A DNA stretch of 64,000 bases from Mesorhizobium_K sp040049215 (GTDB lineage Bacteria > Pseudomonadota > Alphaproteobacteria > Rhizobiales > Rhizobiaceae): assembly GCF_040049215.1 (NCBI RefSeq), contig NZ_JBDZDN010000001.1, forward strand, positions 124,001 to 188,000. The letters run 5' to 3'. Positions within the stretch are counted from its first letter, which is position 1. Every line of letters begins with the position of its first letter. Made by a program: the position numbers and the translations under genes. The notes under the pieces were generated by a model. The model did no database searches. It was not told the DNA's origin and worked only from the letters and a program-made list of their open reading frames with translations. Positions 25,396-33,488 of the stretch are shown here, one piece after another.

Positions 25396-26013
25396 CTAGT
25401 AGCTCTGCGTGGAGCGGCGCGGCTTTGGCTTCGCCGCTCTTACATTGCCGGAAGGCGCGGCGGGTCCAGCCGATGAAGGTTTGGTAGGCCGCGCGCCGCT
25501 TTTCCCACTCCCCTCTGTCGGCTTTGCCGACCGCTCCCCGCCAGGCGGACCGGACGGGCGCTTCGTCTTGAACGGGGCCATGCCCATGCGGGCGAGCTCG
25601 TCGGCGCGTTCGTTCTCGGCATGGCCGGCATGGCCCTTGACCCAGTGCCACTTGACCTTGTGACGCCGGTTGGCCTCGTCGAGCGCCTGCCAGAGTTCGG
25701 CGTTCTTCACGGGCTTCCTGTCGGCGGTCTTCCAGCCGTTGCGCTTCCACCCGTGGATCCAGCCGGAAATACCGTCCATCACGTACTTGCTGTCGGTGTG
25801 AAGCAGCACCTCGCAAGGCTCCTTCAGCGCGTTGAGCGCCGAGATCGCCGCCAGCAGTTCCATGCGGTTATTGGTGGTGACCGCCTCGCCGCCGGACAGT
25901 TCCTTCGTCGTGCCGTTGAAACGCAGCACCGCGCCCCAGCCGCCCGGGCCGGGATTGCCCGAGCACGCGCCGTCAGTGAATATCTCTACCGTCTTCATGC
26001 CGGGCGTATTCAT
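25396..26013 (-). CDS. rnhA: ribonuclease HI with basic C-terminal tail
   Basis: A 205-residue RNase HI that cuts the RNA strand of RNA-DNA hybrids. Catalytic residues are visible: Asp in IFTDGACSGNPGPGGWG, Glu in NNRMELLAA, Asp in LHTDSKYV, and the last His/Asp in GHAGHAENERADELA. The usual enzyme is about 150 residues; here a 50-residue Pro/Lys/Arg/Ser-rich tail follows, which looks disordered and may bind nucleic acid. The ATG at 26013 overlaps the thrB stop by one base (TGATG); an ATG 5 codons later (25998) is the alternative. The stop codon abuts a palindromic repeat. Confidence 0.93.
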   Translation of the reverse strand: MNTPGMKTVEIFTDGACSGNPGPGGWGAVLRFNGTTKELSGGEAVTTNNRMELLAAISALNALKEPCEVLLHTDSKYVMDGISGWIHGWKRNGWKTADRKPVKNAELWQALDEANRRHKVKWHWVKGHAGHAENERADELARMGMAPFKTKRPSGPPGGERSAKPTEGSGKSGARPTKPSSAGPAAPSGNVRAAKPKPRRSTQSY

Positions 26014-26972
26014 CACAGTCCGTACTCGGTGGGTGACCTGACCGCGCGGTGAAAGCGCAGCCGGCGAATGTATTCGACGGGGTCGCGCTTCTGCACCAGC
26101 GCACCGTCGGGGATCGTCAGCCAGTCGTAGAGGCGCGTCAACATGAAGCGTAGCGCCGACCCGCGCGCCAGGAGCGGCAGCGCCTGCTTTTCTGCTTCGC
26201 TGAGCGGCCGTACCGCCTGATAGGCGGAAAGCAGCGCCCTGCCCTTGGTCAGATTGAAGGAAAAGTCCTTCTCGAAGCACCATGCATTGAGGCAGGTGGC
26301 GACGTCATAGGCGTAAAAATCGTTGCAGGCGAAATAGAAGTCGATCACGCCGGAGAGCTTGTCGCCGAGAAAGAAGACGTTGTCGGGGAAAAGGTCGGCA
26401 TGGATGACGCCCGACGGCAAGTCCGTCGGCCAGTCCCTGTCGAACAAAGCGAAATCGGCATCGACCTCGGCGGCAAGGCCCGGCTCCACCTCGTCGGCGC
26501 GCTCGTGCGAGCCAGCCCAGAGCTTGCGCCAGCCGTCTATAGCCAGCGCGTTCGGTCGCGACAGCGGGAAATCCATGCCGGCGACGTGCATTTCGGCGAG
26601 CGCACGGCCGACTTCGCGGCAATGGGCGGCGGTCGGGCGTCGCATCCACATGCCTTCGAGGAAGGTGATGAGCGCCGCCGGACGGCCGGCGAGCGTGCCG
26701 AACAGCTTGCCGTCATGGCGCTCCACCGGCAGCGGACAGGAGATTCCCTTGCCGGCAAGGTGATGCATCAGGCCGAGGAAGAACGGCAGGTCGTCTACAT
26801 CGACCCGCTTTTCGTAAAGGGTGAGGATGAAGGAACCCTCGGAGGTGTGAAGCAAAAAATTCGAGTTCTCCGAGCCCTCGGCGATGCCCTTGTAGGAGAG
26901 AAGCCTTCCGGCGGGATATTCCCGCAGGAAAGTCTCGAGTTCGCTTTCGGAAACGTCGGTGTAGACGGCCAT
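26013..26972 (-). CDS. thrB: homoserine kinase (APH-fold, ThrB)
   Basis: A 319-residue homoserine kinase of the aminoglycoside-phosphotransferase fold used by alphaproteobacteria in place of the GHMP type. Family landmarks are the N-terminus MAVYTDVSESELETFLREY, LLSYKGIAEGSENSNF, the catalytic loop GVIHADLFPDNVFF (Asp base) and SGVIDFYFACNDFYAYD (metal-binding Asp). It phosphorylates homoserine for ThrC. It lies 4 bp after ispH and overlaps rnhA, giving an ispH-thrB-rnhA operon. Confidence 0.95.
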   Translation of the reverse strand: MAVYTDVSESELETFLREYPAGRLLSYKGIAEGSENSNFLLHTSEGSFILTLYEKRVDVDDLPFFLGLMHHLAGKGISCPLPVERHDGKLFGTLAGRPAALITFLEGMWMRRPTAAHCREVGRALAEMHVAGMDFPLSRPNALAIDGWRKLWAGSHERADEVEPGLAAEVDADFALFDRDWPTDLPSGVIHADLFPDNVFFLGDKLSGVIDFYFACNDFYAYDVATCLNAWCFEKDFSFNLTKGRALLSAYQAVRPLSEAEKQALPLLARGSALRFMLTRLYDWLTIPDGALVQKRDPVEYIRRLRFHRAVRSPTEYGL

Positions 26973-26976
26973 GCGT

Positions 26977-27981
26977 TCAGCCGTTGACGAAGGCCATGTC
27001 GGCCCTGGTGAGTTCGACGTCGCGCAGAGCGCGCATGACAGGGAAGTTCTCCGTCTCGGTGGCGGTCACCGCGAGGTCTACAGTCACGTCGAAGCGCGAG
27101 CGGAAAGCGTCGATGATTTCGTCGACGATGATCTCGGGCGCCGAGGCGCCTGCCGAAAGGCCTAGCGTCCCGATCGCGCCGATGCGGTCCCAGGGAATCT
27201 CAGAGGCGCGCTGGACGAGCAGCGACATTTTTGCGCCGGCACGTTCGGCGACCTCGACAAGCCGCATCGAGTTCGACGAATTGGGCGCACCGACGACAAG
27301 GAACAGGTCGGCTCCGGCGGCGGTCTCCTTGACCGCATCCTGGCGGTTGGTGGTGGCGTAGCAGATCGACTCGGCGGCGGCGGCGTGGAGCTCAGGGAAT
27401 TTTTCCTGCAGCGCTTGGATAACGCCGGCCGTGTCCTCGACCGAGAGCGTGGTCTGGGTGACGAAACCGAGCGCCGCTGGGTCGGCCGGCTCGAAGCGCG
27501 CAACATCGGCTTCGTTTTCGATCAGCGTGACAGCGCCTTCCGGCAGTTGTCCCATCGTGCCGATCACCTCGGGGTGCCCGGCATGGCCGATGAGCAGCAC
27601 ATGGCGACCGAGGCGCTGGTGGCGCATCGCCTGCTTGTGGACCTTGGAGACCAGCGGGCAGGTCGCGTCGAGATAGAAGAGGTTACGCGCCTGAGCATCG
27701 GCGGGGACGGATTTCGGCACGCCGTGGGCCGAGAAGACGACCGGGCTCGCCTGATGCTCCGGCGGGATTTCGCTGAGTTCCTCGATGAAGACGGCGCCGA
27801 GTTTCTGCAGCCCTTCGACCACATAGCGGTTGTGCACGATCTCGTGGCGGACATAGACCGGCGCGCCGTATTTCTTCAGCGCCAGCACAACGATCTGGAT
27901 CGCGCGGTCGACGCCCGCGCAGAAGCCGCGCGGCTGGCAGAGCCGGATGGTCAGCGGCGGTTTGGTGTGTCGGGCGAGCAT
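26977..27981 (-). CDS. ispH: 4-hydroxy-3-methylbut-2-enyl diphosphate reductase
   Basis: A 334-residue LytB/IspH, the last enzyme of the MEP isoprenoid pathway. The three conserved cysteines for the iron-sulfur cluster are in QPRGFCAGVDRAIQ (about residue 20), LDATCPLVSKVH and ESICYATTNRQ; EIVHNRYVV and VGAPNSSNSMRL bind substrate. I chose the ATG at 27981 because the longer frame (from 28056) adds 25 residues unlike the family. dxs, the first enzyme of the same pathway, is at 42.3 kb. Confidence 0.95.
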   Translation of the reverse strand: MLARHTKPPLTIRLCQPRGFCAGVDRAIQIVVLALKKYGAPVYVRHEIVHNRYVVEGLQKLGAVFIEELSEIPPEHQASPVVFSAHGVPKSVPADAQARNLFYLDATCPLVSKVHKQAMRHQRLGRHVLLIGHAGHPEVIGTMGQLPEGAVTLIENEADVARFEPADPAALGFVTQTTLSVEDTAGVIQALQEKFPELHAAAAESICYATTNRQDAVKETAAGADLFLVVGAPNSSNSMRLVEVAERAGAKMSLLVQRASEIPWDRIGAIGTLGLSAGASAPEIIVDEIIDAFRSRFDVTVDLAVTATETENFPVMRALRDVELTRADMAFVNG

Positions 27982-28090
27982 GGTGCCGAAATGGCGTCGG
28001 GGGATGCGGTGTGTCAAGGGGAAGGCCTGCCTTTCCGCGCGTTTCGCCGTCGCCACGCCCCGTTGCCGGTCTGGCCATTACTTGGAAGGT

Positions 28091-28170
28091 AGTCGGGAAG
28101 CGGGGCGCGATGGCCGAGCCTCTCAGACTAATTCAATGGCGCAGCTTGCCGCGCCCCGCCGGCGTTTTTT
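28091..28170 (+). repeat. dispersed stem-loop repeat, copy B, with T tract
   Basis: Second copy of the element at 5214-5290. Perfect 10-bp arms GCGGGGCGCG (28100-28109) and CGCGCCCCGC (28150-28159) enclose 40 bases; CCGGCG then TTTTTT (28165-28170) follow, so on the plus strand it could act as an intrinsic terminator or as the 3' end of a small RNA. It lies 110 bases upstream of the divergently read ispH. Confidence 0.65.
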
Positions 28171-28587
28171 GGCCCTCCCATTCCCCAACTCAACACACAC
28201 CGGCTATGACCTGTCCGAAAATACGAACGCCTCGGAAGATCATGTGCAGCCGGCAGTTTCAAAGTACGGCCAGCGCCAGGGACATACCCACGCCTGGTCC
28301 CCGTCGCTTGCGCGCGGGGAGTCTTGGGAACTCCGGGAGACCCTCGACCTCCACGGCCACGTTAGCCGCTTCACCCGAGCGCCGGTCCCTCCCCGCAAAC
28401 CACCGTCATGATCGGCGTTCCCGCAGGAGAAACTGCGCACAGGATAAACGAGGCGGGAGCGGTGGGGAAAAAGGAGCTTTGAAAAAATCCCATCTCTCGC
28501 GATTTCCGACACTTAACCTCGTGAAGAACTCGGCTAAGCTGTTGAAATCGCTTTCTTCCCCGCATCGGGTGAGATCATGGCCGCGCC
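28171..28587. other. intergenic stretch, nothing recognised
   Basis: About 420 bases between the repeat and a weak small ORF. No RNA gene, convincing ORF or promoter was recognised. Codon-like bias on either strand is poor. Together with its neighbours it looks like material inserted between surf1 and ispH. Confidence 0.5.
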
Positions 28588-28833
28588 ATGGCTACCAAAA
28601 AATCTATCAACGTCTCGGTGTTCTATGAGAAAATGCCGCCCGGTATCTCGCTTCGCGCGAGTATCAACGTCGTCCTAGGCCCTGGGGTTACCCGACAGCG
28701 CGCAAGGAAGACCTGCAACGGTCGAGTTTCGAAACCAGGGACGAAGAAGGGCGTGACGTACACGCTAATCGCCGCGAAGCGGCTGCTATGGACCTATGTC
28801 GCAAGCGACCCAAAGGGAAACCGCTCAAGCTAG
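28588..28833 (+). CDS. hypothetical small basic protein (doubtful)
   Basis: An 81-residue frame with a Lys/Arg-rich product (begins MATKKSINVSVFYEK). I recognise no family. Third-position G+C looks lower than in neighbouring genes, which could mean foreign origin or no coding. There is only a weak GGGTGAGA upstream. It lies in the accessory insertion between ispH and the VOC gene. Confidence 0.3.
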   Translation: MATKKSINVSVFYEKMPPGISLRASINVVLGPGVTRQRARKTCNGRVSKPGTKKGVTYTLIAAKRLLWTYVASDPKGNRSS

Positions 28834-28913
28834 CAGTAGCGCGACCAGCTACGCGCCAGCGGCCGTCATATGCGGACCTCCCTCACCGAGGGATAACCTG
28901 GCAGGCCAGCCCA

Positions 28914-29312
28914 TCACCGACCGCTAAAGCGTTGTCTCGCCGCCTCGGTAACGGGCGTATAGAGGGCGACGCGGGTGCCCTCAGGATCGGAGAACTGGAC
29001 GGTGCGGTTTCCCCAAGGCAAATCCTTGGGCTCATGCACCACTTCGACCTGGTCTTTGAGCCGTGCGAATTCCGCATCGACGTCCGATACCATGAACTCG
29101 AGAATGGCGGTCTTGTTGGCGCGGGGCTCCGCGCTGCCCTCCTTGAACAGAGCCACCGTCTCCGCGCTCCCGATTGCCAAAGCCGCGCCCGGCGTGACGA
29201 TCTCGGCGAACACGGGAGCAAGCCAGTCCGCGCGGTAGCCCGTCACCAGTTCGTAGAAGGCCACCATGCTTTTGATGTCCGCGGCGACGAGACGGGTGGA
29301 TGCAAATTTCAT
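28914..29312 (-). CDS. VOC (glyoxalase/bleomycin-resistance) superfamily protein
   Basis: A 132-residue single VOC-fold protein: the two beta-alpha-beta-beta-beta modules are visible (FASTRLVAADIKSMVAFYE, then AILEFMVSDVDAEFARLKD and GNRTVQFSDPEGTRVALYTP). The DPEG turn before the last strand is typical. The start ATG at 29312 has GAAGGA 7-8 nt upstream. Members are glyoxalases, dioxygenases or antibiotic-binding proteins; no basis here to choose. It interrupts what is otherwise a conserved surf1-ispH order. Confidence 0.85.
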   Translation of the reverse strand: MKFASTRLVAADIKSMVAFYELVTGYRADWLAPVFAEIVTPGAALAIGSAETVALFKEGSAEPRANKTAILEFMVSDVDAEFARLKDQVEVVHEPKDLPWGNRTVQFSDPEGTRVALYTPVTEAARQRFSGR

Positions 29313-29510
29313 CACTTTTCCTTCGGTCGTAACGATCCGTTTCCGCGGTTTTCGTGACACAGTCGTACTGACAGCATTGTGGCAGCAGGAGTCGGCAGCG
29401 GGACGGCTTTTTTCAGATTATCCAGATGCTTCGAAGGTCGAGCCGCCCGGTCACCTCGGCGCAGCTTGCGTATGAACTCGAGGTCGCGCGACGAACCGGC
29501 TGCTTGCGCC

Positions 29511-30275
29511 TCAATGTGAGAAGGGAGGGTTGGCGCGCTTCCTCGATCGCCACCACGCGACGCCCATAACGGCGACCAGCGCGGCGGCGAGGCCGTACCA
29601 GGTGACGGCATATTGCAGGTGGCTGTTGGGCAGGTCGATCAGGGTGACGCCGCCGACCGGATAGCCGCCTGGATTGGGTGTATCGCCGGCATCGATGAAC
29701 ACCTGCACGACCTCGGCCCCGGCGCGCAAATTGGCGCTCCTCGCCATCGCGTCGCGATCCTTCCAGTAGAACACGTTCCTGGCGGGGTCGTTGTCGGGCA
29801 CCAGCGAGGAAGGCTTTGCCTGCAGGGGGTTGCGCGCCAGGCCGTTGACGGTCACCTCGCCCTCGACCTGGCCGGACGGGCGTTTCGACGGGTCCTTCAG
29901 GCCGTAGGGGACGAATCCCCGGTTGATGAAGACGAAGCGGCCGTCTTCGAGTTCCAGCGGCGTATAGACGAAGAAGCCTGACTGCCCTTTCCAGGTCGCC
30001 AGGAAGTGGCGCTCGCCGCCGTGACGGAAGATGCCCGTCACCGTTGCCGGCATGTAGTCGACGTCGCCGATCGACCTGTGGAGCGCCTCGATCTCGGCGA
30101 GCGGCAGAGGTGCGGCGGTCCTGCGCGCCTCGATCGTGGCAAGCAGGCCCTCCTTCCACTGCAGGCGCTGAACCTGCCAGGTGCCGAGCGCGAGCAATGT
30201 GACGAAGGCGAAGAGGCCGAGCACGGCGAAGAGCCAGGGGAAGCGGCCTGGCGCGGCTGCGGCGGCACCGCTCAT
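29511..30275 (-). CDS. SURF1-family cytochrome oxidase assembly protein
   Basis: A 254-residue SURF1 protein that helps insert heme a in subunit I of aa3 oxidase. It has an N-terminal membrane segment (LFAVLGLFAFVTLLALGTWQ), the conserved LGTWQVQRLQWKEGLL, FINRGFVPY, and a C-terminal membrane segment ending in WWRSRKR; the periplasmic domain lies between. The ATG at 30275 overlaps the DUF983 stop (ATGA). It closes the cta cluster. Confidence 0.93.
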   Translation of the reverse strand: MSGAAAAAPGRFPWLFAVLGLFAFVTLLALGTWQVQRLQWKEGLLATIEARRTAAPLPLAEIEALHRSIGDVDYMPATVTGIFRHGGERHFLATWKGQSGFFVYTPLELEDGRFVFINRGFVPYGLKDPSKRPSGQVEGEVTVNGLARNPLQAKPSSLVPDNDPARNVFYWKDRDAMARSANLRAGAEVVQVFIDAGDTPNPGGYPVGGVTLIDLPNSHLQYAVTWYGLAAALVAVMGVAWWRSRKRANPPFSH

Positions 30276-30658
30276 TGATCGACCCGGCCCTCGGCAGCCT
30301 TGTTGGCGTATTGCAACGTGACGAGAACTCCCTTGACCAGGCGCAACGCGCCCAGGCTGAGCACCACCGTCAGCGGAATCCACATCGTGAAGTGCACCCA
30401 GAGCGGCGGATTGACGTTGACCTCCATCCAGAGCGCCAGGCCAACGACGATGAAGCCGATGATCAGGATGACGAACACGGCAGGCCCGTCGCCTGCATCG
30501 GCGAATGAATAGTCGAGGCCGCACTTGTCGCAGCTCGGCGCGACGGTCAGGAGGCCCGAGAAGAGCTTGCCCTTGCCGCAGCGCGGACAGCAGCCTTTCA
30601 GGCCGGCCGCGATGGGCTCGATCGGAGGGAAGCCGCTGTTGTCGTTCAATTCCGTCAC
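30272..30658 (-). CDS. DUF983 membrane protein
   Basis: A 128-residue DUF983 protein. A zinc-ribbon-like pair of CxxC motifs (CCPRCGKGKLF and SCDKCGLDY, about residues 23-50) is followed by two membrane segments (AVFVILIIGFIVVGLALWM and WIPLTVVLSLGALRLV). The family is regularly found in alphaproteobacterial aa3-oxidase clusters, between coxC and surf1, and probably aids assembly; the exact role is not established. Confidence 0.9.
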   Translation of the reverse strand: MTELNDNSGFPPIEPIAAGLKGCCPRCGKGKLFSGLLTVAPSCDKCGLDYSFADAGDGPAVFVILIIGFIVVGLALWMEVNVNPPLWVHFTMWIPLTVVLSLGALRLVKGVLVTLQYANKAAEGRVDQ

Positions 30659-30712
30659 TTGGGTTATCGCCGCCCGCGTTCAAGCGTCGACTATGCGGCG
30701 CAATCCTGCCAG

Positions 30713-30742
30713 AAAAAAGTCGGCCGCGTCGCCGCGACCGAC
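30713..30742 (-). terminator. intrinsic terminator after ctaE
   Basis: On the minus strand a 10-bp stem (30742-30733 with 30728-30719, one G-T wobble/mismatch, loop of 4) is followed by TTTTTT at 30718-30713. It lies 28 bases after the ctaE stop and should separate ctaCDBGE from DUF983-surf1, at least in part. Confidence 0.75.
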
Positions 30743-30770
30743 TGTCTAAATAACACAGCTTCGGCGAACG

Positions 30771-31661
30771 TCAGTGCCCGGCTGCGATGGTCGCGCCAGC
30801 CGAGGCCCAGACGTAGACCGAGGCGAAGAGGAACAGCCAGACCACGTCGACGAAATGCCAGTACCAGGCGGCGGCCTCGAAGCCGAAATGCGCCTTGGGC
30901 GTGAAGTCGCCGCCGATTGCGCGGATGAGGCAGACGATCAGGAAGATCGTGCCGATCAGCACGTGGAACCCGTGGAAGCCGGTCGCCATGAAGAAGGTCG
31001 CGCCGTAGATGGAATCGTGGAAGCCGAACGGCGCGTGCACGTATTCGTAGGCCTGCACGATCGAGAAGAGGATGCCGAGACCGACGGTGACGGCCAAGCC
31101 GTTGACCAGGCCCTTGCGGTCGCCGTGGAGCAGCGCGTGGTGTGCCCAGGTGACGGTGGTGCCCGACAAGAGCAGTATGATCGTGTTGTAGAGCGGCAGG
31201 TGGAAGGGATCGAGCACCTCGATGCCCTTGGGCGGCCAGACGCCGCCGGTGAAGGCGGCGCGGGCGTATTGCGCGGCCTCGCCAGGAAAGAGGCTGGCGT
31301 CGAAGAAGGCCCAGAACCAGGCGACGAAGAACATCACCTCTGAAGCGATGAACATGATCATGCCGTAGCGCATGTGCAGCGACACGACCTTGGTGTGGTG
31401 ACCTTCGTGGCCTTCCTTGATGGTGTCCGACCACCAGGAGAACATGGTGTAGAGCACGATCGCGAGACCGATGAAGAACAGCCACGGCGTGGCAATGTTC
31501 AGGCCGAAGAGATGGAACTCGTTGCCCTTCATGTACTGCATCCAGGCGACGCCGCCGATCGCCATGACCAATGCGCCGACCGAGCCGATAAACGGCCACG
31601 GGCTCGGGTCGATGATGTGGTAGTCGTGTTGCGGTTTTGCGTGAGCGTTTGCGTCCGCCAT
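30771..31661 (-). CDS. ctaE: cytochrome c oxidase subunit III
   Basis: A 296-residue subunit III of aa3-type cytochrome c oxidase with seven membrane helices. Landmarks are YHIIDPSPWPFIGS, HTKVVSLHMRYGMIMFIASE, the WPPKGIEVLDPFHLPLYNT loop, and GFHGFHVLIGTIFL near the C-terminal helices. It stabilises the proton-pumping core. It follows ctaG by 1 bp. Confidence 0.96.
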   Translation of the reverse strand: MADANAHAKPQHDYHIIDPSPWPFIGSVGALVMAIGGVAWMQYMKGNEFHLFGLNIATPWLFFIGLAIVLYTMFSWWSDTIKEGHEGHHTKVVSLHMRYGMIMFIASEVMFFVAWFWAFFDASLFPGEAAQYARAAFTGGVWPPKGIEVLDPFHLPLYNTIILLLSGTTVTWAHHALLHGDRKGLVNGLAVTVGLGILFSIVQAYEYVHAPFGFHDSIYGATFFMATGFHGFHVLIGTIFLIVCLIRAIGGDFTPKAHFGFEAAAWYWHFVDVVWLFLFASVYVWASAGATIAAGH

Positions 31662-31662
31662 G

Positions 31663-32289
31663 TCAGCCCCCGAGATTGCCGTCGGTGTTGGTGGGTATTG
31701 CCTCGGCCTGCGGCGCGGCGGCCACGGGCTTGTCTTCCGCGATCGGGAAGAAGGTGTAGGAAAGCGTGATCGTGTTGATGTTCTTCATTTCAGGCAAGTC
31801 CGCGATATCGGGGGCGACATAGAACACGACTGGCATATCGAGCGTTTCGCCCGGCTTCAAGGTCGTGTCGGTGAAGCAGAAACACTCGACCTTGTTGAAG
31901 TAGGAGCCCGCAATCTCCGGCGTCACGTTGAAGGTGGCGCGGCCGGCGGTCGGCGTGGCGAACAGATTGGACGCGGTATAGTGCGCCTGCGCCGTCTCGC
32001 CGATCTTGATCGTCACATCGCGGGCGACGGGCTTAAAGTCCCATGGCAGGCCGCCCGAGACATTCGCATCGAAGCGGACGGTGATCTTGCGGTCCAGCAC
32101 GCGGTCGGAATACTGCTCGACGCGCTGCGTCGTGCCGCCATAGCCGGTGATCTGGCAGAACATGGCGTAGAGCGGCACGGAGGCGTAGGCCATGCCGACC
32201 ATGCCGCCGAAGAAGGCGAGACAGAGGCCGGCGACGAGCCGGTTCGAGCCCTGCCTTTTCAGATCGGCTAGTGTCCTGTCCTCAGCCAT
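31663..32289 (-). CDS. ctaG: cytochrome oxidase copper chaperone Cox11/CtaG
   Basis: A 208-residue Cox11 protein that delivers copper to the CuB site of subunit I. One N-terminal membrane helix (LVAGLCLAFFGGMVGMAYASVPLY) anchors a periplasmic immunoglobulin-like domain with the copper-binding CFCF motif in NKVECFCFTDTTLKPGE (about residue 118). YASVPLYAMFCQITGYGG is the family hallmark. It is next to the CoxF-like small gene and ctaE. Confidence 0.95.
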   Translation of the reverse strand: MAEDRTLADLKRQGSNRLVAGLCLAFFGGMVGMAYASVPLYAMFCQITGYGGTTQRVEQYSDRVLDRKITVRFDANVSGGLPWDFKPVARDVTIKIGETAQAHYTASNLFATPTAGRATFNVTPEIAGSYFNKVECFCFTDTTLKPGETLDMPVVFYVAPDIADLPEMKNINTITLSYTFFPIAEDKPVAAAPQAEAIPTNTDGNLGG

Positions 32290-32295
32290 CGCCGC

Positions 32296-32451
32296 TCACA
32301 TGGGCCTGTCGAGAATGCCGGGGCCGAACTTCACGATCGTGGCGATGTAGAAGATGACGACCAGCGCGAAGAGGCCGATGGCGATCGCGACCGAGCGGCT
32401 GCGGCGCGCCTTCTTCTGGCTCTCGGTGAGCGTGACGAACTCCTGGTCCAT
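32296..32451 (-). CDS. CoxF-like small membrane protein
   Basis: A 51-residue frame that starts with ATG at 32451 and ends 6 bp before ctaG; it is too short for most ORF callers. The product (MDQEFVTLTESQKKARRSRS at the N-terminus) has a charged cytoplasmic head and one membrane helix (VAIAIGLFALVVIFYIATI), then KFGPGIL. Such small proteins (often annotated CoxF or hypothetical) occupy exactly this slot between ctaB and ctaG in Rhizobiales, so it is very likely real. The role in oxidase assembly is presumed. Confidence 0.85.
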   Translation of the reverse strand: MDQEFVTLTESQKKARRSRSVAIAIGLFALVVIFYIATIVKFGPGILDRPM

Positions 32452-32455
32452 GGCC

Positions 32456-33394
32456 CTAGACGCCTCCCGCCGCGAGGATGCGCCCGGCGAGCGCGTCGGC
32501 GAGATAGGCTGCGAAGATGCCGAAGAGGTAGAGGATCGAGAAACCGAAAAGCGCCTTCTCGGCTTTCATGGTGGGGTCGTCGAGCGGGGCAGCAAGGACG
32601 CTTGCAGCGTAGATCACGAAACCCGTCCCGAGGATGGTGGCCGCCGCGCCGTAGATTTCGCCGGTGTAGCCGAGCACGAAGGGAACGACGCCGACCAGCG
32701 CAACAATGAGCGCGTAAGTGAAGATCTGCCGCCTCGTCGAGGCAGGACCCACGACATTCGGCATCATCGGGATGCCGGCGCGCGCATATTCGCCGGACTT
32801 GTAGAGCGCCAGCGCCCAGAAATGCGGCGGCGTCCACAGGAAGATGATGAGGAAGAGGATAACGCTCTCGAGGCTGACCGTGCCGGTGGCGGCGGCCCAA
32901 CCGATGACAGGCGGGAAGGACCCGGCGGCGCCGCCGATGACGATGTTCTGCGGCGTCCAGCGCTTCAGCCACATCGTGTAGACGACGGCGTAGAAGAAGA
33001 TGGTGAAGGCGAGCAGGCCGGCGGAAAGCCAGTTCACCAGCACGCCGAGCGTCAAGACGGACAGCGCCGACAGCACGAGGCCGAAAACCAGCGCTTCGCG
33101 CGGCGCGATCCTGCCTTTCGGAATGGGCCTTGCCTTGGTGCGCGACATCAAGGCGTCGATGTCGGCGTCGTACCACATGTTGAGCGCGCCGGACGCGCCG
33201 GCGCCGATGGCGATCGACAGGATGGCGACGACGGCGATGAAGGGGTTCAGCGTGACCGGAGCCGCGACCATGCCGACGAAGGCCGTAAAGACGACAAGCG
33301 ACATCACCCGGGGCTTCAACAGCTCCAGATAATCGCCGGCCGTCGCCTCGGAGAGGCCGGCATCGTCGAGAACGGTCTTGTCCAAAAGGGTCAT
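32456..33394 (-). CDS. ctaB: protoheme IX farnesyltransferase (heme O synthase)
   Basis: A 312-residue UbiA-superfamily membrane enzyme that adds farnesyl to heme b to make heme O. The prenyl-diphosphate-binding site is NMWYDADIDALMSRTKARPIP, the hallmark of CyoE/CtaB/COX10, and the second Asp-rich loop lies further on. About nine membrane helices. The N-terminus DYLELLKPRVMSLVVFTAF is typical. It is separated from ctaD by a strong hairpin and from the CoxF-like gene by 4 bp. Confidence 0.96.
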   Translation of the reverse strand: MTLLDKTVLDDAGLSEATAGDYLELLKPRVMSLVVFTAFVGMVAAPVTLNPFIAVVAILSIAIGAGASGALNMWYDADIDALMSRTKARPIPKGRIAPREALVFGLVLSALSVLTLGVLVNWLSAGLLAFTIFFYAVVYTMWLKRWTPQNIVIGGAAGSFPPVIGWAAATGTVSLESVILFLIIFLWTPPHFWALALYKSGEYARAGIPMMPNVVGPASTRRQIFTYALIVALVGVVPFVLGYTGEIYGAAATILGTGFVIYAASVLAAPLDDPTMKAEKALFGFSILYLFGIFAAYLADALAGRILAAGGV

Positions 33395-33450
33395 GCTACT
33401 CGGCAGTCACTCTTCAGTTCCTATCGCGTAAAAAACTTCCGTTTTGACCG

Positions 33451-33475
33451 GACGCCGCCGGTTTCCGGCGGCGTC
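33451..33475. terminator. strong hairpin between ctaD and ctaB
   Basis: Perfect 11-bp arms GACGCCGCCGG (33451-33461) and CCGGCGGCGTC (33465-33475) with a 3-base loop, 13 bases after the ctaD stop. On the minus strand the nearest T run (TTTTTT, about 33436-33430) is some 15 bases further, so it is likely an attenuator or 3'-stabilising hairpin giving more ctaCD than ctaB mRNA. Confidence 0.65.
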
Positions 33476-33488
33476 GATCCTGTTCAGC

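Noticed and set aside
28091..28170. Possible tRNA-like or riboswitch element upstream of ispH
   Set aside because: The stem-loop lacks tRNA or known riboswitch features and is on the opposite strand to ispH; it is better described as a repeat.
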